Source: Chloroflexota bacterium
Lineage (GTDB): Bacteria; Chloroflexota; Anaerolineae; Aggregatilineales; Phototrophicaceae
Direction: 5' to 3'
Assembly (NCBI GenBank): GCA_026707225.1
Contig: JAPOXG010000010.1
Coordinates: 186,001-250,000 of the forward strand
Length of the DNA: 64,000 nt
The notes under the pieces were generated by a model. It was not told the origin of the DNA. It did not search any database and saw nothing but the letters and a program-made list of their open reading frames with translations. Made by a program: the position numbers and the translations under genes. Shown here piece by piece: positions 46,221 through 55,479 of the stretch. Position 1 is the first letter of the stretch; each line of letters opens with the position of its first letter.

Positions 46221-47879
46221 GTGAACACGAAGCCCAAATACATCTTTTGCACTGGCGGCGTGGTCAGTTCCGTGGGCAAGGGGCTGACAGTCGCGGCGAT
46301 TGGGCGCATACTGAAAGCGCGCGGCCTGCAAGTCGCGATTCAAAAGCTCGATCCCTATCTTAATGTCGATCCCGGTACGATGAGCCCGTATCAGCATGGC
46401 GAGGTATTTGTCACGTCTGATGGGGCTGAAACCGATTTGGATCTGGGCCACTATGAACGTTTCGTCGACGAAAACGTCAGCCGACTTTCCAATGTCACCG
46501 CGGGTCAAGTGTACCAAACAGTTATTGAGAAAGAGCGCAAGGGCGATTACCTCGGCGGGACGATTCAGGTCGTCCCGCATATCACCAACGAAATCAAGCG
46601 CTGCATCAAAATCGTGGGCAAGCGGACCAACGCGGATGTTGTGATTGTCGAAGTCGGAGGCACTGCCGGTGATATCGAGAGCCTGCCCTTCTTGGAGGCG
46701 TTGCGCCAGTTGCGCACGGAATTGAAACGGCGTGATTCACTCTATGTTCATGTTACATTCTTGCCGCATATCGGCGCGACAGACGAGTTGAAGACGAAGC
46801 CGACGCAGCATAGCGTTCGTGAATTGCGCGGCATCGGCATCCAGCCGAATGTGATCATCGCGCGTACCGATCACCCGATCAACGACGAGATCATCAGCAA
46901 GATTGCCTTGTTCTGCGATGTCGATGAAAACGCGGTAATTCCTTTGGAGACGGCTGATAACATTTATGCCGTCCCGCTCATGATCGAAGAAACCGGCCTG
47001 GGCGAGTTTATTCTGAAGTGGTTGCGACTCGAAGCTGACAGGCCTGATCTCACCGAATGGCAAAATATCGTGAGCAAATGCCGGTCGGCGAAAGAAAAGC
47101 TGCGCATCGCTATTGTGGGCAAGTACGTTGAGTTGCACGACGCCTACATGTCGGTCAAGGAGGCGATCGTACACGCTGGCATTCAGCATAACCAAGATGT
47201 TGAGATTCGCTGGATTCACTCCGGCCTGTTGGAAAAAGGCAAAGGCATCGCTGAACTCGACGAGCTGGACGGGATGATTGTGGGCAGCGGGTTCGGATAT
47301 CGCGGCATTGAAGGCAAGATTATCGCCGCCCGATATGCGCGCGCGAACAAGGTACCCTATCTCGGTCTCTGCTTGGGAATGCAAGTCATGTGCATTGAGT
47401 ACGCCCGCAATGTTCTGGGGCTGGACGACGCCAACAGTTCCGAATTTGACGTGAGTACGCCGCATCCGGTGATTGATCTCATGTTGGAGCAGCGCGCCAT
47501 CACCGACATGGGCGGCACGATGAGGCTGGGAGAATATCCTTGTGTGCTGGCGCCGAATTCCCTGGCTTCGCGAGCCTATGCGCGTGGCGAAATCATGGAG
47601 CGCCACCGCCATCGCTTTGAGTTCAATAACGATTATCGCGATGTCTTCGCGGCGAACGGCGTTTGCTTCAGCGGCTTAAGCCCGGACGGCATCCTGGTGG
47701 AAATCACCGAGCTGCAAGACCATCCTTTCATGTTGGGCTGCCAATTTCATCCAGAATTCTTGAGCCGGCCAAATCGACCGCACCCGCTCTTCTCCGCGCT
47801 GATTCAGGCATCGGCCGAATACCGCGAGGAGCTGGGTCGATTGAGGGCGCCGTCCAGCATGGGAATGGACCGCAGCTAA
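46221..47879 (+). CDS. pyrG: CTP synthase
   Basis: Makes CTP from UTP, ATP and glutamine. A synthetase domain (N-terminus KYIFCTGGVVSSVGKGLTVA, then LDPYLNVDPGTMSPYQHGEV) precedes a glutamine amidotransferase domain with the nucleophile cysteine in LGLCLGMQVMCIEYA and the closing HPEFLSRP histidine/glutamate. The start is probably GTG 46221 (552 residues), giving MNTKPKYIF; GGAGGT lies eleven bases upstream. An earlier ATG (46176) would add non-conserved residues. Confidence 0.96.
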   Translation: MNTKPKYIFCTGGVVSSVGKGLTVAAIGRILKARGLQVAIQKLDPYLNVDPGTMSPYQHGEVFVTSDGAETDLDLGHYERFVDENVSRLSNVTAGQVYQTVIEKERKGDYLGGTIQVVPHITNEIKRCIKIVGKRTNADVVIVEVGGTAGDIESLPFLEALRQLRTELKRRDSLYVHVTFLPHIGATDELKTKPTQHSVRELRGIGIQPNVIIARTDHPINDEIISKIALFCDVDENAVIPLETADNIYAVPLMIEETGLGEFILKWLRLEADRPDLTEWQNIVSKCRSAKEKLRIAIVGKYVELHDAYMSVKEAIVHAGIQHNQDVEIRWIHSGLLEKGKGIAELDELDGMIVGSGFGYRGIEGKIIAARYARANKVPYLGLCLGMQVMCIEYARNVLGLDDANSSEFDVSTPHPVIDLMLEQRAITDMGGTMRLGEYPCVLAPNSLASRAYARGEIMERHRHRFEFNNDYRDVFAANGVCFSGLSPDGILVEITELQDHPFMLGCQFHPEFLSRPNRPHPLFSALIQASAEYREELGRLRAPSSMGMDRS

Positions 47880-47964
47880 GCATTCGTGGCAGCCGGCTGG
47901 CCATTGTAGCCAGCATCGTCGCTTCCCGCTACAGCCCAACCGTCGGCAGAAGTGGAAATAAAAC

Positions 47965-49008
47965 ATGTCATTTCGGGACTTAATAGCAGCGCTGCCCAAA
48001 GTTGAATTGAACCTACAGTTAACCGGCGCCTTGCGCCTGGAAAGCCTTCTGCTCATCGCGAATCAGAATGGCATACCAACTCAGGTTGACGATTTTAGCC
48101 AATGGGTGGAGCTGCTCAAGAATCCGGACTCGACGCGTATTGATGAGATCGCCCGTGTTGCAGGCGGTTGGGTTATGTATCCCGAAGACCTCGCGCTCGT
48201 CGTCTACGATATTGGCGTGGCGCTTGCCAAGCAGAATATTCCTTATGCCGAGGTCGCTGTTGCGCCGTCAGACTTTATCGGCAGCGCCAAAATGAACTTC
48301 GATACTTTCCTTGACGCGTTGAACGACGGGCGAGATCGCTCCCGGCGCGCCTGGAACGTCGATATGTCATGGATCTTCTGCATACCGCGCGACAACCCGC
48401 GCGCCGGTGATGATGTCGCGCGCTGGGCGAGCGGCAGCGCCGGCCGACTGGGAAACGTCGTCGCCATCGGCCTGGTTGGACCGGAAGACGCCCAACCGCT
48501 TGGGCAGTTTCGCCGCGCCTTTGCTACCGCCCACAAGAAAGAATTGCGAGCCCAGGCAAGCGCCGGCGACAGCGCTGGAGCGAAGGAAATCCGCGAAATC
48601 ATCGACGAACTTCAGCCTCGGCGGCTGGTCAACGCCTGGCGGCTCGCTGAAGACGAGACATTGCTTAATCAGGTGGTGGAGGCTGGCATTCCACTTGTGA
48701 ACTCGATGACGCGCGCCTTGAAAACCGGGCAGATTAAGAAGGCGGCGGATATTCCGGCAGCGCGTCTTCATGAAGCCAACGCGCAACTGGCGCTGTCTTG
48801 CGATAATCCCTCACTGTATCAGAGCTCGCTGGTTGACGAATATGTATTGGCGCGCGAAGATGGCGGCTTGTCGCCTGCCAGCCTGATACAAATCGCGCGG
48901 CGCTCGATCGAATTGTCCTACCTCGAAGATGAGCGCAAGGCAAATTTGCTGCGCGACTTCGACTTTCTAGCCAACTCGCCTCAAGCGCGTACGCTCGATC
49001 AAGAATAA
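47965..49008 (+). CDS. Degenerate adenosine-deaminase-family protein (probable pseudoenzyme)
   Basis: The 347-residue frame aligns along its length with the adenosine/AMP deaminase TIM barrel, but the metal and catalytic positions are changed. PKVELNLQLTG replaces PKxELHxHLxG (zinc histidines become N16 and Q18). SAGDSAGAKEIREI replaces HAGEAAGPESIREA (H to S199, catalytic E to D202). RLVNAWRLAED replaces RIGHGVRLAED (H to N223). CDNP replaces TDDP (D280 kept). The frame is intact with no stops, so it is a conserved protein, not a decayed gene. A binding or regulatory role is likely. It follows pyrG by 85 bases and may be co-transcribed. Confidence 0.82.
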   Translation: MSFRDLIAALPKVELNLQLTGALRLESLLLIANQNGIPTQVDDFSQWVELLKNPDSTRIDEIARVAGGWVMYPEDLALVVYDIGVALAKQNIPYAEVAVAPSDFIGSAKMNFDTFLDALNDGRDRSRRAWNVDMSWIFCIPRDNPRAGDDVARWASGSAGRLGNVVAIGLVGPEDAQPLGQFRRAFATAHKKELRAQASAGDSAGAKEIREIIDELQPRRLVNAWRLAEDETLLNQVVEAGIPLVNSMTRALKTGQIKKAADIPAARLHEANAQLALSCDNPSLYQSSLVDEYVLAREDGGLSPASLIQIARRSIELSYLEDERKANLLRDFDFLANSPQARTLDQE

Positions 49009-49021
49009 TCCCTGGCAGGTC

Positions 49022-49051
49022 TTCGCGGGGGCAGCGCCCGAGCATCGCGAA
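49022..49051. terminator. Stem-loop between convergent genes
   Basis: TTCGCG (49022-49027) and CGCGAA (49046-49051) form an outer stem, with an inner GGGC-AGC-GCCC (49029-49039). It lies between the ends of the deaminase-like gene and hsp20. No U-run follows, so it is a possible, not proven, terminator. Confidence 0.35.
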
Positions 49052-49055
49052 CTTG

Positions 49056-49493
49056 CTATTCGACGGGCGTAACCGTGATGTTGCCGTAGACGCTGTCGTC
49101 AATTGGCAAAGTGATCAAGAGTCGATTGCCGCCGTCCACCTTGGCGCGCGCTTCTTGCCCCTTCACCGGAATGGACAATTCGACGCTTCTTGACAGCGGT
49201 CCAAAGCGCCGCTCCTGCAACAGATAACGCGCCGATGTCGGCGTCGCTTCGGCTTCGGTCTCAACCGAGATCGTCAGAATGTTGGATTCGAGACTGATCT
49301 CGATGCTGTCTTTAATCATGCCGTCGACTGGCTGCGATATGATATGCAGGTCGCCGTCAGACTCGTACATATCCAGCAGCAGTCCATCCTGGCTGCTGGT
49401 TATGGTGCGGATTCGCTTCTCGATTTCTTTGGTAAGCTGTTCGCCCATGTTCTGGATTTCTTTCATCGGGTCGAAGCGCGGTTCGTTTGTCAT
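49056..49493 (-). CDS. Small heat-shock protein (Hsp20/alpha-crystallin family)
   Basis: A 145-residue protein. A helical N-terminal part (MKEIQNMGEQLTKEIEKRIR) precedes an alpha-crystallin-type beta-sandwich (about 48-142: DLHIISQPVDGMIKDSIEISLES, ILTISVETEAEA, FGPLSRSVELSIPVKGQEARAKVDGGNRLLITLPI in short blocks), ending without the IXI tail seen in many Hsp20. ATP-independent holdase activity is usual for the family. A good promoter lies upstream and GAGGAG precedes the ATG. Confidence 0.85.
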   Translation of the reverse strand: MTNEPRFDPMKEIQNMGEQLTKEIEKRIRTITSSQDGLLLDMYESDGDLHIISQPVDGMIKDSIEISLESNILTISVETEAEATPTSARYLLQERRFGPLSRSVELSIPVKGQEARAKVDGGNRLLITLPIDDSVYGNITVTPVE

Positions 49494-49525
49494 TGGTTCT
49501 CCTCGCGTACAAGGTCTTTCAAATA

Positions 49526-49554
49526 ATTATACGGATTCCCCCAGGATTTGTCGC
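49526..49554 (-). promoter_or_regulatory. Promoter of the Hsp20 gene
   Basis: Read leftward, GCGACA (49554-49549) and a perfect TATAAT (49531-49526) are 17 bases apart. Transcription would start near 49519, about 26 bases before the ATG at 49493. No CIRCE or other heat-shock operator was seen. Confidence 0.55.
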
Positions 49555-49645
49555 GGATGGCGCGCCCGTCATGGATCGACGTGGGCGAGATGATTGCACG
49601 GCGCTAACTTGCTGAGAAGCGCAAAACTAGAGACTTCAATTATCG

Positions 49646-50530
49646 ATGCGCGTTGATTATGATTTGCCGAGTGTCTCAAAAGCGAGCCTCAATCGCATGA
49701 TCAAAGTCGCGTATCAGGGTATTCCAGGCGCCAATTCGGAAATTGCTGTCAGGCAGCATTTCGGCGATGATGTCGAAACATGCCCCTGCCAGGATTTCAA
49801 CCGCCTATTCGACGCGCTGCAAAGCAAGGCCGCCGACTACAGCTTGCTGCCGGTGGAGAACGCTTTTTCCGGCTCGGTGAGCGGCGCTTATGAGCTGCTG
49901 CTTGATCACGATGTGCGCATTCAAGCCGAGGTGATCTTGCACGTGCATCATGCCTTGCTGGCGAATCAAGGCGCGACCCTGTCAGAGATCGGACAAGTGC
50001 GCTCGCACCCGCAAGCGCTGATGCAATGCGAACGCTATTTGAAACGGAACAACATGGAAGCGGTGGGTTGGTACGATACCGCTGGCGCCGCGCAGGATCT
50101 CGCGGAGAATCCGGAGCCAGGTGTTGGCGTTATCGCCTCGACCCTCGCCGGCGAGCTTTACAAACTCGACCTTTTGGCAAACGAGATTGAAGACGAACAA
50201 TACAACTATACGCGCTTTCTTCTGATGGGGCATGGTGATCCGGAACCATCGGACTACAACAAGACATCTATCGTCTTCGCCACGCGCAACCGCCCGGCGG
50301 CGCTATATCACTGCCTCGGCGAGTTTGCCAAACGCGACCTGAATTTGACCAAGCTGGAATCGCGTCCGCGGCGCAACCGTCCCTGGGAGCCGCTTTTCTA
50401 TCTCGACTTTGAAGGGCATTGGCAGGAGCCGCGCTGTCAAGAATTGCTGACGCAGCTATTACAGTTGACATCATTCGTCAAGATGTTGGGTTCTTATCCG
50501 GCCGTAAAGTCCGGAACGGTGGGCATGTAG
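49646..50530 (+). CDS. pheA: Prephenate dehydratase
   Basis: Converts prephenate to phenylpyruvate for phenylalanine synthesis. The catalytic domain (about 18-195) has VAYQGIPGANSEIAV, LLPVENAFSGSV and NYTRFLL, with the essential threonine. A regulatory ACT domain (about 205-285) contains the KLESRPRRN phenylalanine-binding motif. No chorismate mutase domain is fused. The ATG at 49646 gives 17 extra residues before the family start; ATG 49697 is equally possible. Neither has a clear Shine-Dalgarno sequence. It lies 14 bases before asd. Confidence 0.92.
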   Translation: MRVDYDLPSVSKASLNRMIKVAYQGIPGANSEIAVRQHFGDDVETCPCQDFNRLFDALQSKAADYSLLPVENAFSGSVSGAYELLLDHDVRIQAEVILHVHHALLANQGATLSEIGQVRSHPQALMQCERYLKRNNMEAVGWYDTAGAAQDLAENPEPGVGVIASTLAGELYKLDLLANEIEDEQYNYTRFLLMGHGDPEPSDYNKTSIVFATRNRPAALYHCLGEFAKRDLNLTKLESRPRRNRPWEPLFYLDFEGHWQEPRCQELLTQLLQLTSFVKMLGSYPAVKSGTVGM

Positions 50531-50544
50531 CGCAGGAGAGGGCG

Positions 50545-51648
50545 ATGCGGAAACTTGATGTGGCGATTCTTGGCGCAACGGGCGCTGTGGGGCAGCGCTT
50601 CATTCAATTGTTGGAGAATCATCCCTGGTTTCGCGTGAGCGAAGTCATCGGCTCGCATCGCAGCGCCGGCAAGACTTACGCCGAGGCCGCGCATTGGATC
50701 CTGAACGACAGCCCGCCGGCAAACATCGCCGCGCTCACGGTGAAAGCGCTGGATGATCCCGTGCGCTCGCCGCTGGTGTTTTCGGCATTGCCCAAAGAAG
50801 CGGCGATCACGCGGGAATTGGATTTGGCCGCCGCGGGTCATGTCGTATGCACTAATGCCTCAGCCAATCGCATGCTGCCGGATGTGCCGCTGCTTCTGCC
50901 CGAAGTCAACGGCAAGCACATCGGCTTGGTTGACATTCAGCGGCGCAAGCGTGGATGGACCAGCGGCGCGCTGATCGCCAATTCCAATTGCACCGTGATG
51001 CCGGTCGTGATGTCGCTGAAGCCACTGCTCAAGTATGGTCTTCGCCGGCTGCATCTGGTGAGCGAGCAGGCGATAAGCGGCGCCGGTTATCCGGGCCTGT
51101 CGTCCATGGACATGATTGACAACATCATCCCCTACGTGCCAGGCGATGAGCAGAAGATGGCAAAAGAGTCTCGGAAGATGCTTGGCTATTTCAATGGCGA
51201 AGACATCGACACATTAGACTTGGTGGTGAGCGCGACTTGCACGCGTGTGCCGGTAATCGACGGCCACTTGGTAAATATCTCGGCTGAATTGGAGGAAGGT
51301 CCGGCGCTGAATTCAATTCTGGATGATTGGAGGACCTGGCAAGCGCCCGATCCGATTCCGAGCCTGCCCAGCGCGCCGGCATTTCCGCTGCAATATCTGG
51401 AGCAAATCGACCGTCCCCAGCCACGGCGTGATCGCGAAGCCGGCCGCGGCATGATGACCAGCATCGGTCGATTGAGAGCGTGCCCGATTCTCGGCTACAA
51501 ATACGCCGCCCTGTCCCATAATACGGTTCGTGGCGCCGCGGGCTGCAGCATCATGAACGCTGAACTCTTGGCTGTATCAGGATATATCGAGGCTTTCCAA
51601 CCGGCCGAATCCGCATACGCGACAGTGGCGAACTTTAGGGCGCCTTAG
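50545..51648 (+). CDS. asd: Aspartate-semialdehyde dehydrogenase (archaeal/fungal type)
   Basis: Makes aspartate semialdehyde for lysine, threonine and methionine synthesis. The 367-residue protein has the NADP-binding ILGATGAVGQRFIQLLENHPWF, catalytic Cys149 in IANSNCTVMP, and GAGYPGLSSMDMIDNIIPY, which place it in the archaeal/fungal-type subfamily rather than the E. coli type. The ATG at 50545 has AGGAGAGG upstream. It is 14 bases from pheA (same operon) and overlaps the convergent L,D-transpeptidase gene by four bases at its end. Confidence 0.95.
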   Translation: MRKLDVAILGATGAVGQRFIQLLENHPWFRVSEVIGSHRSAGKTYAEAAHWILNDSPPANIAALTVKALDDPVRSPLVFSALPKEAAITRELDLAAAGHVVCTNASANRMLPDVPLLLPEVNGKHIGLVDIQRRKRGWTSGALIANSNCTVMPVVMSLKPLLKYGLRRLHLVSEQAISGAGYPGLSSMDMIDNIIPYVPGDEQKMAKESRKMLGYFNGEDIDTLDLVVSATCTRVPVIDGHLVNISAELEEGPALNSILDDWRTWQAPDPIPSLPSAPAFPLQYLEQIDRPQPRRDREAGRGMMTSIGRLRACPILGYKYAALSHNTVRGAAGCSIMNAELLAVSGYIEAFQPAESAYATVANFRAP

Positions 51649-52676
51649 TCGTATACGCCGCTCGAATACACGTAAACCGCTGGACCCACCAGGTCGCCAT
51701 CCTGGTAGTTATATTCGCTTTCCGCCCAGTGGAAGAGCCAGTGCGCGTCCGTGATCGTTAAATTGACGCAGCCATGGCTCCGGCGGAAACCGAAACCATC
51801 ATGCCAATAAGCGCCATGCAAAGCGATCTGGTCATCGAAGTACATGGTCCAGGGCACTTCTTGCAAGTAATAGAAGTCGGGCTCCGCGTAGGCTCCGCTC
51901 ATTAGCGTGCGCTTGAAGCGCACATAGACATGAAATACGCCCTCGTTGGTGGGCCATTCTTCCAAACCCGACGAAACCAGCGTGGCGAAAACGGGCTTGT
52001 CGCCTTCATAGGCGACCGCGACTTGCTCATACAAATCGACGCTGACCCACTTTTCAGTGTCGATATCCGCCGGCTTTTGGACCGGCAGCAGCTTGGCGAC
52101 TTTGAACTGATGCACCCATTGATTCGCGCCGATCTGGTACCAGTAATAGCCATTCACTTCGACCGTCGCGTAGATGTAGACGCGTGTGTAGCGATAAAGG
52201 AATGGGTTGTCAGCCGCCTCTGGTCCGCCTGGCGTCTTGGACCCTCGCAGATGCCACAGCGTCCAGGCGACCGGATATGGCAGCATTCCATCGACCGGCA
52301 GCAGCGCGCCAGCGAAACGGGACGGCGCGACCGCGTCGCTCAAAAGCTCCGACTTCACCCATTGATTTTCGCCCACTCGCGACCAATCGTCGCTTTGCTC
52401 AAACACGGTCAAAAATGTATAGCCGGGTCCGTAGGTTTCGCTCTCAACGCTGTTCGGCGACCTGTGTACGCTGAAGCTGCCTTGAATCTGCCGATACTCG
52501 CGATCGTGGAGAAGCGCATCGTCGATAGGGAGCGGCTGCACATCGGGCGAGCGGTTGGCTTCGATAGCGCTCGCGGATAATCCGCAGCCGTCCGGTGGAC
52601 ATACGATCTGGGCGAGCGTTGAATGGCTCGCTATGGTGAAGAAAGCGGTCACGAGCAAAAGACTAACAAGGCGCAT
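51645..52676 (-). CDS. Exported L,D-transpeptidase (YkuD family)
   Basis: A 343-residue exported protein with a signal peptide (about 1-22). The middle part (about 45-200) has two SH3-like segments (NQWVKSELL and NQWVHQFKV). The C-terminal YkuD domain has the catalytic motif RRSHGCVNL (H301, C303) preceded by the conserved histidine of GAYWHDGFG. Such enzymes form 3-3 crosslinks or attach proteins to peptidoglycan. Together with the LysM/M23 proteins this implies a peptidoglycan-containing envelope. Confidence 0.92.
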   Translation of the reverse strand: MRLVSLLLVTAFFTIASHSTLAQIVCPPDGCGLSASAIEANRSPDVQPLPIDDALLHDREYRQIQGSFSVHRSPNSVESETYGPGYTFLTVFEQSDDWSRVGENQWVKSELLSDAVAPSRFAGALLPVDGMLPYPVAWTLWHLRGSKTPGGPEAADNPFLYRYTRVYIYATVEVNGYYWYQIGANQWVHQFKVAKLLPVQKPADIDTEKWVSVDLYEQVAVAYEGDKPVFATLVSSGLEEWPTNEGVFHVYVRFKRTLMSGAYAEPDFYYLQEVPWTMYFDDQIALHGAYWHDGFGFRRSHGCVNLTITDAHWLFHWAESEYNYQDGDLVGPAVYVYSSGVYD

Positions 52677-52913
52677 CGGTATCCCTTTATCGTCGAGCTT
52701 CCACCATCATTAAAGCGCATAAGGGAAAATACTTCAATTTGCGGCATGGTGAAACCTGGCAATCGCATACGAATCGCAGGATAGCGTCGGATTGCGCGGC
52801 GTCGCCGAATTTCCAATGGACGGATAAGCACGCACTGGGCTTTATGATGCCGCAGGACAAGACGAAGTTATGGTAAAATCGGCGCGGGCAATCGCGGTTC
52901 GGGGGCGCGTAAC

Positions 52914-53651
52914 ATGGATATGTTGGGAGTCGATATCGGCGGATCGGGCATCAAGGGCGCAATCGTCGATACCGCGAGCGGCGACTTTGTCACGGAGCGC
53001 CTGCGCATTGAAACGCCGCAGCCATCCATACCCGCTGCAGTCGCCGGCGCGGTCGGGGAAATTTCAGCTCACTTCAACTGGAAGTCGGCCATCGGCTGTA
53101 CCGCGCCAGCCGTTGTCAAGCGCGGCGTGACAATGACCGCCGCCAACATCGACGGGTGCTGGATCGGCGCCGATGCCAGGGGCATTTTAGAAGAGGCGAC
53201 GGGCAACCCGATAATTGTGCTCAACGATGCGGACGCGGCCGGCATTGCCGAAATGAAATTCGGCGCGGGCCGCAAGCGCGACGGGCTGGTGGCGATTCTA
53301 ACCTTGGGCACCGGCATCGGCAGTTCGCTCTTTATTGACGGCCGCCTGGTGCCGAATACGGAGCTGGGTCATTTAATCATTCGCGGCAAGGATGCCGAGG
53401 AGCGCGCAACCGATCGCGCGCGGCAGGAGCGAGGATACAGTTGGAAACAGTGGGGGAAGCGCGTTTCCGAATATCTTGAATATCTGGAATCGCTGATTAC
53501 GCCTGATCTCTTCATTATCGGCGGCGGCGCCAGCAAGCGTTACCAGAAATTCTTTCCGTATATCAAATGCAAAACGGAGGTTGTTCCGGCCCAGTTGCGG
53601 AATCGCGCCGGCATCGTTGGCGCGGCCGTCGCCGCCGTCGATCTAGTCTAG
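52914..53651 (+). CDS. ppgK: Polyphosphate glucokinase (ROK-type)
   Basis: A 245-residue sugar kinase of the PPGK group: phosphate-1 motif MLGVDIGGSGIKGAIVD, the LNDADAAGIAEMKFG segment, LTLGTGIGSSLFIDG and NTELGHL, and a C-terminal PDLFIIGGGASKR. PPGKs use polyphosphate (and ATP) to phosphorylate glucose, feeding the glycolytic genes elsewhere in the window. The start follows a GGGGGC stretch, and an extended -10-like TGGTAAAAT lies about 45 bases upstream (52869-52877). Confidence 0.87.
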   Translation: MDMLGVDIGGSGIKGAIVDTASGDFVTERLRIETPQPSIPAAVAGAVGEISAHFNWKSAIGCTAPAVVKRGVTMTAANIDGCWIGADARGILEEATGNPIIVLNDADAAGIAEMKFGAGRKRDGLVAILTLGTGIGSSLFIDGRLVPNTELGHLIIRGKDAEERATDRARQERGYSWKQWGKRVSEYLEYLESLITPDLFIIGGGASKRYQKFFPYIKCKTEVVPAQLRNRAGIVGAAVAAVDLV

Positions 53652-53668
53652 GCTTGTCTCTTTGCCGG

Positions 53669-54172
53669 TCATTTGTCTTCGGTCGCCTGGAAAATGCCCC
53701 AGCGGCGATTGTGATAGAGCAGGGGCGTTTTGTCGTCGGTCCAGGCGCCTTCTCTGACGTAACCGACGAACATGGTATTCTCGCCGAAATCGATCTGCTT
53801 TTCTAAGGTGCATGACAGCCAGGCCATCGCATCCGGAATGATGGGATCGCCCAGGGCAGTCGTCTCACAAGTCATGCCGTCAAAGCGATTTTCCAGCCGA
53901 TTATCGAAGTAGCCGGCGAATCGCTTGCCGAGCTCCAATTGCATGTCGGAGAGTATGCTAATGGCAAAATGCCCTTCGCTAGCGATGTATTTGCCGGTAT
54001 CAAGCCGATTGGCGACGTTCAGGCAAATCAGAGGCGGAACCATACTGACGCTGGCGAAAGAATTGACGGTGATCGCTTGCCAATCACGATTGGCCGATAC
54101 GCTGGCGACAGTGATGCCCGCCGTCCAGCATGCAAGGATATTCTTGAAACTTTGTCCATCAACTTCACTCAT
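53669..54172 (-). CDS. Flavin reductase-domain (DIM6/NTAB) protein
   Basis: A 167-residue FMN-binding split-barrel protein. WTAGITVASVSANRDWQAITVNSFASVSMVPPLICLNV is the typical nucleotide/flavin region (given here in two parts: WTAGITVASVSANRD, AITVNSFASVSMVPPLI), followed by HFAISILSDMQ. The partner monooxygenase, if any, is not next to it. GGGAGT lies four bases before the ATG at 54172. A longer in-frame start at 54301 has no family support. Confidence 0.85.
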   Translation of the reverse strand: MSEVDGQSFKNILACWTAGITVASVSANRDWQAITVNSFASVSMVPPLICLNVANRLDTGKYIASEGHFAISILSDMQLELGKRFAGYFDNRLENRFDGMTCETTALGDPIIPDAMAWLSCTLEKQIDFGENTMFVGYVREGAWTDDKTPLLYHNRRWGIFQATEDK

Positions 54173-54307
54173 GGCGACTCCCATTTTGATGGCGGCAGTA
54201 TAATCGCAAAGGGACATTCTGTCATCTGTAAAACTCGCTGCCGGTTGTGGAAGCGCATCTCGATTGTGCGCGGGGAGCCGCGCTGATACGCAAAGGGACA
54301 TGCCGAC

Positions 54308-54649
54308 ATGCGCAAGGAATTGCCGCGATTTCGCAAGGTCAAACGCCGCTACGCCGCTTCAATTATTCATAGCGCGCTGTCCGGTCCCCGGGGCTCAGCC
54401 CTGCTTCAGCTGCTCGAATTTGAAGACCGCCATTTCCGCGCCATTTTCGATATTAGCTATTTTCAGCTGGCGCAGGGCAAGGACATGCCGAGCAAGTCAC
54501 AGTGGAATTCGCTGAAGAAGCGGCTTAAACGGCGCGACCGGTCGCTCTTCATCTTTCGCCAATACGGGCAGCTCGACTGCGGGGATCAGGGAAGGACGCC
54601 GTCAGCGAAAACCTGCCTGTACATCGACTTCGGATTTCTTTGGGACTAG
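54308..54649 (+). CDS. Small basic protein of unknown function
   Basis: Not recognised. 113 residues, strongly basic in the N-terminal 15 (MRKELPRFRKVKRRY) and around residues 67-80 (LKKRLKRRDRS), with a hydrophobic middle (LLQLLEFEDRHFRAIFDISYF). An AGGGAC about 12 bases upstream is a weak ribosome-binding site. It sits between two leftward genes. The basic, compact nature suggests nucleic-acid contact, but there is no motif to support it. Confidence 0.5.
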   Translation: MRKELPRFRKVKRRYAASIIHSALSGPRGSALLQLLEFEDRHFRAIFDISYFQLAQGKDMPSKSQWNSLKKRLKRRDRSLFIFRQYGQLDCGDQGRTPSAKTCLYIDFGFLWD

Positions 54650-54666
54650 ACGCGGTTGGCGCGCTT

Positions 54667-55392
54667 TCAGTCGCTGAAATCGACGAAGCGGTAGCCAACG
54701 CCGCGCTCAGTAATAATATATTGCGGGTCTGAGGGATCTTCTTCAATTTTGTCGCGCAAGTAATTGACATACAGGCGGACGTAATGCGCCTCATCGCGAT
54801 ATTCGTATCCCCAAACCTTCTGAAGAATCTGATCGTGAGGAATGGTCCAACCAGCATTGCGGACCAGGTGGTATAGGAGGCGGTATTCGGTCGGGCGCAG
54901 CTTAATGCGCTCGCCCTTGACGATTATCTCGCGCCGGTTGAAATCGACGCTGAGACGATCGTCGATTTGCAGGATCGCCTCCTCGGTAGTCGGCTTCTCC
55001 ATTCGGCGGAAAATCGCCTTGACGCGGCTGGACAGCTCGCGGGGACCGAAGGGCTTGGTGATATAGTCGTCGGCGCCCAGTTCAAGCCCGTAAACCTTGT
55101 CATTTTCTTCACCCTTTGCCGTGAGCATGATGACCGGAATATCGGAGAATTCTCGCAGCATACGCAGCGTTTCAAAGCCATCCAGCTCCGGCATCATCAC
55201 ATCCAACAACACCAGGTCTGGCAGCTGCGTTCGAATGGCGTCAAGGGCTTGCAAGCCGTTGCGCGCTTCTATCACCAGGTGGTCTTCCAATTCCAGGTTC
55301 ATGCGAATAAAGCCAATCATGCGCGGTTCGTCATCGACGACCAGAATTCGCCTTCCCTTTTGTACGGGTTGAATGGAAGGGTGTGGATTCAT
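54667..55392 (-). CDS. OmpR/PhoB-family response regulator
   Basis: A 241-residue DNA-binding response regulator. The REC domain (16-130) has the acidic pair in VVDDEPR, phospho-acceptor aspartate in [15 protein letters not shown] in MLTAKGE and lysine in [11 protein letters not shown]. The winged-helix effector domain (about 145-238) ends [29 protein letters not shown]. No histidine kinase is nearby. It lies 88 bases after a PP2C phosphatase gene on the same strand. GGAG lies seven bases before the ATG at 55392. Confidence 0.92.
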   Translation of the reverse strand: MNPHPSIQPVQKGRRILVVDDEPRMIGFIRMNLELEDHLVIEARNGLQALDAIRTQLPDLVLLDVMMPELDGFETLRMLREFSDIPVIMLTAKGEENDKVYGLELGADDYITKPFGPRELSSRVKAIFRRMEKPTTEEAILQIDDRLSVDFNRREIIVKGERIKLRPTEYRLLYHLVRNAGWTIPHDQILQKVWGYEYRDEAHYVRLYVNYLRDKIEEDPSDPQYIITERGVGYRFVDFSD

Positions 55393-55479
55393 TTGCTTCT
55401 CCAATATCGGCGCGTTCCGGCTTGGCGGCATGAAGCGAAATCGAGTCATTTGAGCCACAGCATCAGCGGCAGCGAGATC

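Noticed and set aside
46737..47612. Minus-strand 291-codon open frame
   Set aside because: Antisense shadow of pyrG, whose synthetase and amidotransferase motifs are intact.
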